Made by a program: the position numbers and the translations under genes. The notes under the pieces are model-generated. The model did not search any database, was not told the origin of the DNA, and worked only from the letters and a program-made list of their open reading frames with translations. From the NCBI RefSeq assembly GCF_011087585.1, contig NZ_VJOT01000074.1:1-63140 (forward strand): a stretch of 63,140 bases of DNA, read 5' to 3'. Of this stretch, positions 1-9,223 are shown piece after piece (position 1 is the first letter of the stretch; each line of letters starts with the position of its first letter). This DNA is from Neochlamydia sp. AcF84. Its GTDB lineage: Bacteria; Chlamydiota; Chlamydiia; Chlamydiales; Parachlamydiaceae.

Positions 1-69
1 AACTTAAGAATAGGTAGATTAAATGGTTATTGGGAAGCTTACTGGAATTCCTACAAAGCTGCTGCTTAA
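1..69 (+). CDS. C-terminal end of an unidentified gene (partial)
   Basis: The first 22 codons of the window are open on the plus strand and end in TAA at 67-69. The encoded tail is rich in Trp, Tyr and Ala and ends in KAAA. It is too short to assign to a family. It is called only because the frame is open from the window edge and is followed by AT-rich non-coding DNA. It could be chance. Confidence 0.3.
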   Translation, partial: NLRIGRLNGYWEAYWNSYKAAA

Positions 70-199
70 AAAGAATTGCCAACACTTTTGTTTACACCCT
101 TTCTTAAGTTTAATATAAGTGCCTAATTAACCATGCTAAAAAATTTAAGCGATAAAAAATTTTAAAAATCGAGCTAGCTTATGCTGCGCCTGCCCGCTC

Positions 200-472
200 T
201 TAGCCTTCTGAGGCACGGCGAGCTTCTTCTTGTATCTGCTTTAAATGGGCTTGCTGTTGGGCCATTCTACTGCATATATTCATCGCAATTCCTTGCATCA
301 TGGCAGAATAAACTTCAGGGGATTGCTCTTTTAAATCTGACAAGCTGCTGATATTCCCTGATTGAACGCCTGTAGAGGCATTATTCTCAGACCCAGCCGA
401 AGAGGGAGTAGCAGAGCTTACTATTGCTGAAGACACTGCAGCAGAGTTAGAATTTATGATAGTCTCACTCAT
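200..472 (-). CDS. small Ser/Ala-rich protein, chlamydial type, function unknown
   Basis: A 90-residue protein. Residues 1-45 are dominated by Ser, Ala and Asn with no hydrophobic stretch, as in a disordered, secretion-signal-like N-terminus. Residues 46-90 look helical (SLSDLKEQSPEVYSAMM, then NICSRMAQQQAHLKQIQEE). This layout resembles small chlamydial proteins encoded near type III secretion genes. I cannot name the family, and the T3SS link is inference from composition only. The gene stands alone: downstream is the window edge, and upstream is about 600 bp of non-coding DNA before an IS element. Confidence 0.55.
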   Translation of the reverse strand: MSETIINSNSAAVSSAIVSSATPSSAGSENNASTGVQSGNISSLSDLKEQSPEVYSAMMQGIAMNICSRMAQQQAHLKQIQEEARRASEG

Positions 473-1061
473 AGTGTACCTTCCGGAAAAAGTTTTATCT
501 CTCTAATATTTATTATAACAAATTATTATTTTACATTCATCTCTTTGTAAGAAAATTAAATTATATAAGATAGGGAACATCTTAATAATTGCGCAAATTG
601 TTACTTTTAATAATCTTGCAGTTAAAAATAAAATTGATTAACCATTCGACTTAAGGCTCTTCCGGAAGCTTTTTCCTTAACCCCGTCACTTTTCCTCATA
701 AATCCTTGAAGATGAAGATAGTGAATTTTTTTATAGGCACTAGCGCGAAAAAGAAAGGAGAAAAAAGTATGAAATTTACTGGCCCACAAATACAAACTCT
801 TGCTTTTAAGATAAGGACGTTCAAAAAGTGAACGAGAGTCATCTTTTATCTCAAGTTGAACGAAAACTTTTCTTTTAGAAAGAATATGGGGGCGGATTGA
901 GCTTGATCAAATAGATAGATCTAATGGCGTGATTCTTGGAATCATTATATTGTTTCCGCAAAAACAGCCAGGCCACGAGGACCCATTAAGGAAGATTCAG
1001 CATGAAATACTCATGTGCTAAATGAAATTCATTCCCCCTACCTGCCAACTTTTTAAAAATT
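473..1061. other. non-coding stretch with an orphan ribosome binding site and start
   Basis: No convincing gene is present. AAAGGAG at 754-760, eight bases before ATG at 769, is an excellent Shine-Dalgarno/start pair. It opens only a 20-codon frame that stops at 829-831. This may be the 5' remnant of a gene destroyed by rearrangements around the neighbouring insertion sequence. The rest is AT-rich and shows no hairpin-plus-T terminator that I could support. Confidence 0.35.
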
Positions 1062-1121
1062 AGACTTCTTGCTTAAATAAATTTTTGCTATTTTCTTATC
1101 CTTTAAACTAAGGAAAAAGAT

Positions 1122-1622
1122 ATGGAAAAATATGAGAAGCTTAAAGTACTGTCTGCCGAACAATTTAGAAGGCTGACAGGAGTAAAGCGTGAAACATTTG
1201 AAAGAATGGTCGAGGTTTTAGTAGAAGCACAAAACAGAAGATACAGAAGAGCAGGAAGAAGAGGCGGGCTAAGTATCCAAGACAAGCTTTTGATGGCGTT
1301 GGAGTATTTAAGAGAATATCGAACTTATTTTCATTTAGGTAGAAGTTATAGATTGAGCGAAAGTGGTTGTTATCGAGCATGTAGATGGGTGAAAGACACA
1401 TTAATTAAAAGTGGGGAATTTTCGCTTCCTGGAAAGAAAGCTCTTCTGGAAAAGGATAGTGAATACGAAGGAGTGCTTATAGATGCATCAGAATCACCTG
1501 TAGAGCGACCTAAGAGGAGAGTTAAAGAAAAAAAAGATAAGGAATCGCAACAACAAGCAGCAGCATTTCTATTCAGGAAAAAAGAAAAGGCATACCCTAA
1601 AAAGTCAGGTGGTGGTCGATAA
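1122..1622 (+). CDS. IS5-type transposase, N-terminal part (frame A)
   Basis: Codes for the N-terminal helix-turn-helix region (LTGVKRETFERMVEVL, then GGLSIQDKLLMALEYLREYR) and the first catalytic Asp in GVLIDASESPVERP, as in IS5-family transposases with HTH_Tnp_4/DDE_Tnp_4 domains. After ...DKES the reading frame becomes nonsense (residues 145-166), while the expected sequence QHFYSGKKKRHTLKSQ continues in the +1 frame. The shift therefore lies in the CAA/CAG repeat near 1545-1575. A +1 programmed shift or a simple indel would both explain it. Confidence 0.75.
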   Translation: MEKYEKLKVLSAEQFRRLTGVKRETFERMVEVLVEAQNRRYRRAGRRGGLSIQDKLLMALEYLREYRTYFHLGRSYRLSESGCYRACRWVKDTLIKSGEFSLPGKKALLEKDSEYEGVLIDASESPVERPKRRVKEKKDKESQQQAAAFLFRKKEKAYPKKSGGGR

Positions 1623-1989
1623 GAAGAGTAGGAAAGTTATTTGTACGGCCTGTAGCAATGGTAAAAAGCATGATTATAAGTTGTTTAAAGAAAGTAAGGC
1701 GCGCTGGACTGATAACCGCTGCGCGATAACCGATAGTGAATATACAGGTATAAAAAAACTTCGAAGAAACTCTAGGCTATCAAAAAAATCTAGAAAGAGA
1801 AAAGCGTTAACTCAGGAAGAAAAAAAGCAAAACCAAGCAATATCTTCGGAAAGAGTAATAAACGAAAATGTGATTGGGAGTTTGAAAAGATTTAAAATCA
1901 TAAGCGATAGATACAGAAATCGAAGAAGAAGGTTTGGTTTGCGCTTTAATCTTATTGCGATGATCTACAACTATGAAATTGAAATCTAA
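1609..1989 (+). CDS. IS5-type transposase, C-terminal part (frame B)
   Basis: Continues the transposase in the +1 frame relative to frame A. It contains VVVDKKSRKVICTA and NGKKHDYKLFKES, a second Asp region (ITDSEYTGIKKL), and the C-terminal Glu-bearing block ERVINENVIGSLKRFKIISD ending in NRRRRFGLRFNLIAMIYNYE. True homology begins upstream of the first ATG, near 1567, so the annotated start is only the first ATG and probably is not used independently. The protein works only if joined to frame A. Confidence 0.7.
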   Translation: MVVDKKSRKVICTACSNGKKHDYKLFKESKARWTDNRCAITDSEYTGIKKLRRNSRLSKKSRKRKALTQEEKKQNQAISSERVINENVIGSLKRFKIISDRYRNRRRRFGLRFNLIAMIYNYEIEI

Positions 1990-2004
1990 TTACTCAAGAA
2001 GCCT

Positions 2005-2371
2005 ATTGAAAAGTTTTGAATTCTTGCTTTAAAGATTAGTTGGCATCTGAGCAAAACATTTCAGAGTTCTTATGCTATATCTCCTCAGAGATTCGTGTTA
2101 CATTCCCCTTCGAGAAGATAAGGGGGCTCCTATGCTTTGATGGAGGCGTCATGCTCTTCCGAAAAATTAGACATACAATTTAGCCCTATTCCTTAAACAT
2201 AAATGTGGGATGGGTAGTCAGGAGATTTTTTTTAGGATGGATGGGAGTGAGGAAGCAAGCCTTTCTTTTGGGAAGAGCTTATCAAGCGTCCGAGACTTGT
2301 CAAGGCAAGGGGTAGGATGAGAGAGAAGAGCAACAAGTGCTTAAAGGTTTGATCTTCAAGAAAATTTCTTA
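2005..2371. other. non-coding stretch between IS element and recX
   Basis: No gene is supported here. The stretch contains short G-rich patches near 2105-2145 and 2210-2260 and no obvious terminator. It may hold debris from the flanking insertion sequence, but no recognisable protein remnant was found. Confidence 0.3.
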
Positions 2372-2980
2372 TTATTCTTCTACTTTTAATGCATCTTTTA
2401 CCGCTTGAATATCAAACCCTTTACGGATAAGGGCGGCAAAAACTTTTTGTTTTTCTCTATAATCAGCCAGATTGCGTGTTTTATATTTGGTATTTATTAA
2501 ATGCTGAATACTTTGCTGAGAAGTATTGGCTTGAGCATACATTTCTACATATCTATGGGCTTCTAAACGAGATATTCCTTTATTCATCAACTGACAGATA
2601 ATTCGTTGAGGCCCTGTATGGCGAGACAACTGCCTTTTAACAAATCCTTCAAGCCAATCATTATCATTTAAATAGCCTAGACGTATACACTCTTGCAAAA
2701 TTTCTTCTATAGTTTCCTCTGAAACTAGATTTCTTTTTAGCAATTTTTTCATTTGAATAGATAGATAACTGCGCATGGCTAGACAATCTAAAGCATATTT
2801 TTTAGCTTTGGCATATTCTAACTTTTTAAATTTTTCTTGAAAGGCTGCTAAGCTATCGCTTTTTGGAAGCAAAGGTTGGCGCCCGAATATTTTGGTATGA
2901 ATATCTCGCCAAGGTTCCTCTTCAATAAGTACCGTCATTAGCAAGCGAGATCCTTCTTTGGGCAGGCAACTAATTTTCAT
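2372..2980 (-). CDS. recX: RecX-like regulatory protein
   Basis: A 202-residue protein with the all-helical three-helix repeats of RecX, which binds RecA filaments and limits recombinase activity in the cytoplasm. Diagnostic segments are the first repeat (ALDCLAMRSYLSIQMKKLL), the second (CIRLGYLNDNDWLEGFVKRQ) and GPQRIICQLMNKGI. The start has a strong ribosome binding site (GGGGAG just upstream). It lies 13 bp downstream of gyrA_2 on the same strand, so it is probably co-transcribed with it. The N-terminal ~45 residues are an extension seen in some family members. Confidence 0.8.
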   Translation of the reverse strand: MKISCLPKEGSRLLMTVLIEEEPWRDIHTKIFGRQPLLPKSDSLAAFQEKFKKLEYAKAKKYALDCLAMRSYLSIQMKKLLKRNLVSEETIEEILQECIRLGYLNDNDWLEGFVKRQLSRHTGPQRIICQLMNKGISRLEAHRYVEMYAQANTSQQSIQHLINTKYKTRNLADYREKQKVFAALIRKGFDIQAVKDALKVEE

Positions 2981-2993
2981 GGGGCTCCCCTAC

Positions 2994-4895
2994 TCACTTC
3001 ATGAGAACGATCTTTTTTACAGGCCTTTGATCCATACGGATTCCTTTAGAAGAAACGCTTTTAACGGTGGTGTTAGCAAAATCAAATATGACTTTAGATT
3101 GCTTCTGTTTAATTTTAGGAATGAGTTGCAATTCTACTCGGGCTTGCTCTGCAGTAGAAATATACTGTAGCTCCATTCCTTTTTCAATATAAGTATAGAC
3201 TTTATCCAAAATAAACTGCGTAATAATGAAGCGTTTAGCAAAACAAATATGAGTTTGAGGGTTTTTGTAGGCTACATTTATAACGGTTTTCTTATCAGCA
3301 ATACCGGCATACACGACTTTATTGCCGTCCTGATGGACATATTGCTTTTCAGGTATATTAATAACAGTGTAGGTACCATCTTTAAACATAAGCAAAATTT
3401 TATCAAAATTTGTACATTCAAAAAGATTACTGCTGCTTACTTTAGTGCCAATAAATCCTGAAACAGGATCAAACCCTACTTTAACATTGCGTAGAGTCAT
3501 AGCACGCTTATCTACTTGTTGGATAGCTTGTAGCTGTGTTGTACGCGGATAAGCTTTGCCATATTTGTTAATTATTCCTCGAATGTAATTAATCGTAAAC
3601 TTTTTAATATCTTTAAGATCTTTTTCTACTTTTGCTAGTTGCTTGCGTGTAGCAGCAATTTCTTCTTGGTTTTTATTTAAGTCGAAACGAGAAATACGTC
3701 GAATGGGAATATTCAGCAAAGCTTCGCGATCTTCATAAGTAGGGACACGAGAAAGTTGGGGATGGAAAGGCTCTAAGCTTAATTCTATCGCTCCATGAAT
3801 TTTATCGTAGGAAGAGATATTCTCTATTGTTTTGTAAAGGCGATTTTCAATAAAGATTTGTTCCAAAGTCTTATTAAAAATTTTCTCATAAAGTTTTTTA
3901 CGCTCAATTTCTAGCTCTTGAGATAGATAACCTTGTAGCAATTCGGTATGATACTCTAAGACTTCATTAACAGTAGGCTCCCAAGGTAAATTATCCTTAA
4001 TGACCACCAGGGAAGAATTCAATATTATTTCACATTCGGTATAGGCATGTAAGGCATCAATAAGGTCGGGTGCATACTGTCCACGAGGTAATTTGATTTC
4101 AATTTCTACTTTTTCAGCGGTGTAATCATTGATTGAATCAATTTTAATTTTGCCTTTCTTGGCTGCTTCATCAATCGAGCGAATTAGTGATTCTGTGGTA
4201 GTTCCATAGCAAATCTCGGTGATCACCAAGGTCTTAGGATCTCGTATCTCTATCTTAGCACGCAACTTGACTCTACCCTTACCTTTCTCATACTCTGAAG
4301 CATCCATGATACCGCCAGTAGGAAAATCAGGCACAATCGTATACTCGCGTCCCTCTAAGATAGCAATCTCGGCTTCCAGCAGCTCTACAAAATTGTGAGG
4401 TAAAATATGCGTTGCCATTCCTACTGCTATACCATCAGCGCCCTGCATAAGCACTAAAGGAATTTTGGCAGGAAGCGAAATGGGCTCTTGATGCCGCCCA
4501 TCATACGAAGGAATCGTTTGGGTGAGTTCAGGATTAAACATGGTGCTTTGAGCTAAATCAGAAAGCCGCGTCTCAATGTAACGTGCTGCTGCTGCAGGAT
4601 CTCCCGTGAACATATTACCAAAATTTCCTTGCTGGTCTAGCAGGTAACCTTTATTAGACATGTTTACTAGAGCTTCCACGATAGGCGCATCACCATGGGG
4701 ATGGTAGGCCATTGTTTGGCCAGCTACATTGGCCACCTTATGCAATTTGCCATCATGCATCATCCACAAAGTAAATAAGATACGCCTCTGCACCGGCTTA
4801 AGGCCATCTACTACATTAGGAATGGCGCGATCTAAAATCACATAAGAGGCATATTTAAGATAATTAAGCTGCATGAGTTGCTTAATGTCGTCCAT
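2994..4895 (-). CDS. gyrA_2: type IIA topoisomerase subunit A (GyrA_2/ParC-like)
   Basis: A 633-residue breakage-reunion subunit that cuts and rejoins duplex DNA together with the B subunit encoded just upstream. It is the chlamydial second gyrase/topoisomerase IV pair. The catalytic tyrosine is Tyr106 in AAARYIETRL, preceded by HPHGDA (residues 65-70) and the conserved GLKPVQRRIL (31-40). The protein is shorter than typical GyrA or ParC, so the C-terminal beta-pinwheel is probably reduced. The order gyrB_2-gyrA_2 near hemA is conserved in Chlamydia (CT660-CT662), which supports orthology. Whether it is a decatenase or a gyrase cannot be decided from sequence alone. Confidence 0.9.
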   Translation of the reverse strand: MDDIKQLMQLNYLKYASYVILDRAIPNVVDGLKPVQRRILFTLWMMHDGKLHKVANVAGQTMAYHPHGDAPIVEALVNMSNKGYLLDQQGNFGNMFTGDPAAAARYIETRLSDLAQSTMFNPELTQTIPSYDGRHQEPISLPAKIPLVLMQGADGIAVGMATHILPHNFVELLEAEIAILEGREYTIVPDFPTGGIMDASEYEKGKGRVKLRAKIEIRDPKTLVITEICYGTTTESLIRSIDEAAKKGKIKIDSINDYTAEKVEIEIKLPRGQYAPDLIDALHAYTECEIILNSSLVVIKDNLPWEPTVNEVLEYHTELLQGYLSQELEIERKKLYEKIFNKTLEQIFIENRLYKTIENISSYDKIHGAIELSLEPFHPQLSRVPTYEDREALLNIPIRRISRFDLNKNQEEIAATRKQLAKVEKDLKDIKKFTINYIRGIINKYGKAYPRTTQLQAIQQVDKRAMTLRNVKVGFDPVSGFIGTKVSSSNLFECTNFDKILLMFKDGTYTVINIPEKQYVHQDGNKVVYAGIADKKTVINVAYKNPQTHICFAKRFIITQFILDKVYTYIEKGMELQYISTAEQARVELQLIPKIKQKQSKVIFDFANTTVKSVSSKGIRMDQRPVKKIVLMK

Positions 4896-5078
4896 AAAAT
4901 TTTATACTCAATAATTATTTAGATAGGTTAGGGATGCTAATAGGCAATAAAAATATAGTCTTAATAAGAATTATAATAAAAAAAATAATAAATCCACTTT
5001 AACAAACCAGTTGAAATAATCTTTATTTAATGTTTGCTAATTTCAGTAGAATTTTCTTTTTATTTCTTGCTAGAAAGG

Positions 5079-6947
5079 CTATTTTTCTTTATTGCTTGGT
5101 TTATCTGCTGCTAGGATAGCTATTTCTTTTAAGGAATCTTCATCTTCGTTAATTAAATTACGCATGATAAATTGCTTACGTTCTGGTGTATTCTTACCCA
5201 TGTAAAATTGCACCGTAGTTTTAATATCAGAAAAAGCATGAATGGTTACAGGAAGAAGGCGGATATCTTGGCTGATAAACTGCTTGAATTCTCCCGGAGA
5301 AATTTCCCCCAAGCCTTTAAAACGGGTGATTTCTATTCCTTTTTTTAATTTAGCTACTGCTTTGTCACGTTCTTCAGGGCTATAGCAATAATAAGTTTTT
5401 TCTTTATTCCTCACTTTAAATAAAGGCGTTTCTAGGATGTAGAGGTGTCCATTTAAAACTAATCCCTCAAAATAGGTAAGGAAAAAAGTAATCAATAGGT
5501 TGCGGATATGCATGCCATCTACATCCGCATCGGTAGCTAAAACAACCTTCTGATAACGAAGCTGAGAAATATCATCTTCCACATTCAGGGCGCTCATCAG
5601 ATTAAACAACTCTTCATTTTTATAAAGTTGATCCAGTTTCATGCCATGCACGTTTAAGGGCTTGCCGCGTAGAGAATAAACAGCCTGAGTAAAGGGATTT
5701 CTAGCAGCTACGATGGAAGCGCTTGCAGAATCTCCTTCCGTAAGGAAAATCATGCTTTTTTCTCCATCCGCAGTTCCATCTTGAAAATGACATTTGCAAT
5801 CACGAAGCTTAGGAATTTTAAAGGAGATTTTTTTTTGCTTTTCTTTGGCTTCTTTCTTAACATTTGCCAGCTCTTTACGCAGCTTTTCATTAAAAGCGAT
5901 TCTCTCAATAATTTGATTAGCTGTCGCTGAATTTTTATATAAAAGATCGATCACCGCTTCTTTTACTTCTTGAACGACCGGCCCACGCACTTCATTATTG
6001 CCTAATTTATTTTTAGTTTGCGATTCAAAAAGAGGATCTTTAACCTTAACAAGAACTGTTCCTACTATACCTTCCCGTACATCCACACCCTGGAAATTCT
6101 TTTTGGCATATTCATTGACACCTTTTAAAAGACCTTCACGAAAAGCTGATAAATGTGTACCTCCATCAGCCGTATATTGACCATTCACAAACGAGAAGTA
6201 GGTCTCCCCATAACTTTGCGTATGAAGAAAAGCAAATTCAAGCATTTTGCCACGATAATGCAAAGGCTCATACAAGCGATCGTCTACAGCCACTTCAGCA
6301 TTTAATAGATCGAGTAAACCGTTTTTGGACTCAATACGCTCACCATTAAAGTGAATCACCAAGCCAGCATTCAAATAAGCATAATGCCAAAGGCGTTTAA
6401 TAATGTATTCTTGATGAAAGCTATATTTCTTGAAAATTTCTATATCGGGAATGAATTGCACAAAAGTGCCGTTAGGTTCTTTCGTGGTCCCTTCAATTTT
6501 GTGCTTTAAAACCCCTTGAGAAAATTGGGCCTCAAGGTAATGGCCATCCCGATGACTGCGCGCTATAAAGCGGCTAGAAAGAGCATTTACCGCTTTGGTT
6601 CCCACACCATTTAGGCCTACAGAAAACTGAAAAACATCATCATTGTATTTGGCACCCGTATTGATTTGGCTTACGCATTCAATCACTTTACCAAGAGGGA
6701 TTCCTCGACCATAGTCTCTTACGGCAATCATTCCTTTCTCTTCGTCTAATTCAATGACAATTTTATTCCCATGCTTCATAATAAATTCGTCAACACTGTT
6801 GTCGATAATTTCTTTAAGCATGATGTAGATACCATCATCTGGATGAGAGCCATCGCCTAAACGCCCTATGTACATCCCCGATCTCAATCGAATGTGGGAT
6901 AAGGCGTCTAAAGTTTTTACGCTACTTTCGTCATATTGCTTTGCCAT
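5079..6947 (-). CDS. gyrB_2: type IIA topoisomerase subunit B (GyrB_2/ParE-like)
   Basis: A 622-residue ATPase subunit. It shows the GHKL ATP-binding fold (EIIDNSVDEF, VRDYGRGIP, GLNGVGTKAVNALS), the transducer domain, and the TOPRIM domain with FLTEGDSASAS and the metal-binding DADVDG. The end RFKGLGEISPGEF is typical of ParE/GyrB. Located 183 bp upstream of gyrA_2 on the same strand, it forms the A2B2 enzyme with that product. The start MAKQYDESSVKTLDALSHIR fits the family. Confidence 0.92.
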   Translation of the reverse strand: MAKQYDESSVKTLDALSHIRLRSGMYIGRLGDGSHPDDGIYIMLKEIIDNSVDEFIMKHGNKIVIELDEEKGMIAVRDYGRGIPLGKVIECVSQINTGAKYNDDVFQFSVGLNGVGTKAVNALSSRFIARSHRDGHYLEAQFSQGVLKHKIEGTTKEPNGTFVQFIPDIEIFKKYSFHQEYIIKRLWHYAYLNAGLVIHFNGERIESKNGLLDLLNAEVAVDDRLYEPLHYRGKMLEFAFLHTQSYGETYFSFVNGQYTADGGTHLSAFREGLLKGVNEYAKKNFQGVDVREGIVGTVLVKVKDPLFESQTKNKLGNNEVRGPVVQEVKEAVIDLLYKNSATANQIIERIAFNEKLRKELANVKKEAKEKQKKISFKIPKLRDCKCHFQDGTADGEKSMIFLTEGDSASASIVAARNPFTQAVYSLRGKPLNVHGMKLDQLYKNEELFNLMSALNVEDDISQLRYQKVVLATDADVDGMHIRNLLITFFLTYFEGLVLNGHLYILETPLFKVRNKEKTYYCYSPEERDKAVAKLKKGIEITRFKGLGEISPGEFKQFISQDIRLLPVTIHAFSDIKTTVQFYMGKNTPERKQFIMRNLINEDEDSLKEIAILAADKPSNKEK

Positions 6948-7048
6948 GAGTTAAACACTATGTTAAAAGGAATTTGAATGATTTATGGAAACAGAATATA
7001 TAAAAACGAATTCTGAATCCAGGTTTTTGAACAGGAGCACCTACACGA

Positions 7049-8068
7049 ATGCATGCAACAAATTTTTTTAAAGATAAAACGTTATTGATTACTGGGGGCA
7101 CCGGCAGCTTTGGCCAAACACTAGCTAAGCGTCTACTCCTAGAAGATCAATGCCGTAAAGTTATTATCTTCAGTAGAGATGAATGGAAGCAGTGGGAGAT
7201 GCGTCAATCAGCTCCTATTTTTTCTCATCCTAAAATCCGCTATTTCCTAGGAGATGTACGCGATAAATCCCGCCTTAAGCGCGCTTTTAGTGAAGTTAAC
7301 TATATTGTGCATGCGGCTGCTTTAAAGCAAGTACCTGCTGCTGAATATAATCCTACTGAGTTCATTAAAACAAATATTATAGGTGCCATGAATGTAATCG
7401 ATGCTGCCATCGATAGTGGTGTGGAAAAAGTTATCGCACTATCAACCGATAAAGCTGCCAATCCTATTAATCTTTACGGGGCGACTAAGCTATGTGCAGA
7501 TAAACTTTTTGTAGCAGGAAACTCCTATGTAGGCGCTCGTAGTCACCCTACCTTTGCTGTAGTACGCTATGGAAATGTGCTTGGTAGCCGAGGAAGCGTT
7601 ATTCCTTTTTGGAAGAAACTATTAGCCGAAGGCGCCCAGGCATTGCCTATCACCGATAAAAGAATGACACGCTTTTGGATCACCCTTGAGCAATCTGTTG
7701 ATTTTGTGCTTCAATCTTTTTTACGTTCCCGAGGAGGAGAAATTTTTGTGCCCAAAATTCCTAGCATGAAAATCACAGATTTAGCTCAAGCATTTGCTCC
7801 TGCAAGCTCTCACATCTATACCGGTATTCGAGAAGGTGAAAAGCTGCATGAACTTATGATAGGCCTAGAAGATGCCCGTCATACCTGGGAATTTACCGAT
7901 CATTATGTGATCATCCCGGAAATCTACCATCACGATGAATTACTGCAAGAAAAGCTATTAACAGGCGAAGAGGGGCGACGCTTGCCCGAAGATTTTTCTT
8001 ATGCTTCTAACACTAATTCTCAATGGCTTGGAATTGAAGCTCTGCGTCAATTGATCCTCCAGCTTTGA
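7049..8068 (+). CDS. PseB/CapD-type UDP-GlcNAc 4,6-dehydratase (SDR superfamily)
   Basis: A 339-residue extended short-chain dehydrogenase (Polysacc_synt_2 type). The NAD-binding motif is TGGTGSFGQ at residues 15-23. The conserved STDKAANPINLYGATK block carries the YxxxK catalytic pair. Relatives such as PseB convert UDP-GlcNAc into a 4-keto-6-deoxy sugar as the first step to surface sugars (pseudaminic acid or fucosamine types). No other genes of that pathway are next to it. It is inserted between gyrB_2 and hemA, which are neighbours in Chlamydia. It is divergent from gyrB_2 with a ~100-bp gap. The exact product is uncertain. Confidence 0.85.
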   Translation: MHATNFFKDKTLLITGGTGSFGQTLAKRLLLEDQCRKVIIFSRDEWKQWEMRQSAPIFSHPKIRYFLGDVRDKSRLKRAFSEVNYIVHAAALKQVPAAEYNPTEFIKTNIIGAMNVIDAAIDSGVEKVIALSTDKAANPINLYGATKLCADKLFVAGNSYVGARSHPTFAVVRYGNVLGSRGSVIPFWKKLLAEGAQALPITDKRMTRFWITLEQSVDFVLQSFLRSRGGEIFVPKIPSMKITDLAQAFAPASSHIYTGIREGEKLHELMIGLEDARHTWEFTDHYVIIPEIYHHDELLQEKLLTGEEGRRLPEDFSYASNTNSQWLGIEALRQLILQL

Positions 8069-8122
8069 CCATAATTTTAAAATTATTTATAAGGGCGTAA
8101 TTTATATCTTTTAAGGAATGCC

Positions 8123-9151
8123 ATGCGAATTGGAGTACTGGGAATTAATTATAAGCTTGCTGATTTGAAGCTCCGAGAATTATTGGCTAAGGCTTGCCAA
8201 AAACGCTTGGGAGCAGGAATCTCTATGCATGGCCATCACCACTTTATTCTTCTCTCTACTTGTAACCGCACCGAGATTTATTTTTGCTCAGATGATTTAG
8301 CTGATACTCATACCTATCTTCTTAATATTTTTAGGAATGAAGTCGATACGCAATTTGATCAAAAGCTTTACTCTTATTTTGGGCATGATTGCTTCTATCA
8401 TCTTTCGCGCGTGACGGCAGGGCTTGATAGTGCTATCGTGGCAGAAACAGAAATTCAAAGCCAAGTTAAGCATGCTTACAAGATCTCTTGCCAATTTTCT
8501 CAACTTCCCGAGGAAATGCATTATCTTTTTCAAAAGTCTTTAAAGATAGCTAAAAAAATCCGCTCGCAACACCTTTTAACTCGCACTCTTCCTGATATAG
8601 AACATGCAATCTTCAACACAGGTAGCCATTTTTTTAAAAATCTTTCTCAGGCCAAAATCCTTTTGGTGGGAGCCTCTGCTATCAATCAAAAAATTCTTCG
8701 TTTTCTACTGAGTAAAAACTTTTCCGACATTACGATTTGTAATCGAACAAAAAAACATGCTATCGATCTTGCAAGGACCTACCAACTTAACCTTTTAGAT
8801 TGGCAGTCTCTTGCGCAATGGCATCAGTTTGATTGGATTATCTGTGGCACTAAAGCTCCTCAGACGGTGATTAATTACTCGCACTTACCCTTTAAAGAAA
8901 TTCCAGCTAAGCTACTGATAGACTTAGGGGTGCCTCGAAATATAGATCCTTCTGTTGCTCGGCATACTCAAATAACTCTTCTTAATATTGACCAAATTAA
9001 TCGCATGCTTACCTTTCGCAAGCAAAAGCTTTACGAACATTTGACTAAGGCTGATCAGGGCATTATCGAAGCTACTAAGCAGCATATCCATCTCTTTAAG
9101 CAAAAGCAAACTTATCGAGAGCAGCTACTAGCTGTAGGAATGGGCGCTTAA
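8123..9151 (+). CDS. hemA: glutamyl-tRNA reductase
   Basis: A 342-residue enzyme that reduces glutamate on tRNA-Glu to glutamate-1-semialdehyde, the first step of C5 tetrapyrrole (heme) synthesis. The catalytic cysteine is Cys47 in LLSTCNRTEIY. The mid-domain has AGLDSAIVAETEIQSQVKHA, and the NADPH-binding domain starts near ILLVGASAINQKIL. It is shorter than the E. coli enzyme, with a reduced C-terminal dimerisation domain, as known for chlamydial HemA. The start is preceded by AAGGAA. It lies 54 bp downstream of the dehydratase gene. Position next to gyrB_2 matches CT662. Confidence 0.93.
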   Translation: MRIGVLGINYKLADLKLRELLAKACQKRLGAGISMHGHHHFILLSTCNRTEIYFCSDDLADTHTYLLNIFRNEVDTQFDQKLYSYFGHDCFYHLSRVTAGLDSAIVAETEIQSQVKHAYKISCQFSQLPEEMHYLFQKSLKIAKKIRSQHLLTRTLPDIEHAIFNTGSHFFKNLSQAKILLVGASAINQKILRFLLSKNFSDITICNRTKKHAIDLARTYQLNLLDWQSLAQWHQFDWIICGTKAPQTVINYSHLPFKEIPAKLLIDLGVPRNIDPSVARHTQITLLNIDQINRMLTFRKQKLYEHLTKADQGIIEATKQHIHLFKQKQTYREQLLAVGMGA

Positions 9152-9223
9152 AGTTTTTTTAAGCTCCTTGCCCGCATTAGATAGAAGCTTATTCAATTTT
9201 TTCTTCTCAATTCTTACAAGCTA

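Larger units (their letters stand above)
1062..2004 (+). mobile_element. IS5-type insertion sequence (about 0.94 kb)
   Basis: The element is bounded by imperfect terminal inverted repeats. The left end 1062-1076 reads AGACTTCTTGCTTAA. The reverse complement of 1990-2004 reads AGGCTTCTTGAGTAA, matching at 12 of 15 positions. Inside lie two overlapping frames for one DDE transposase. No target-site duplication could be fixed with certainty. The split transposase means the copy is either frameshift-expressed or recently inactivated. Confidence 0.7.
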
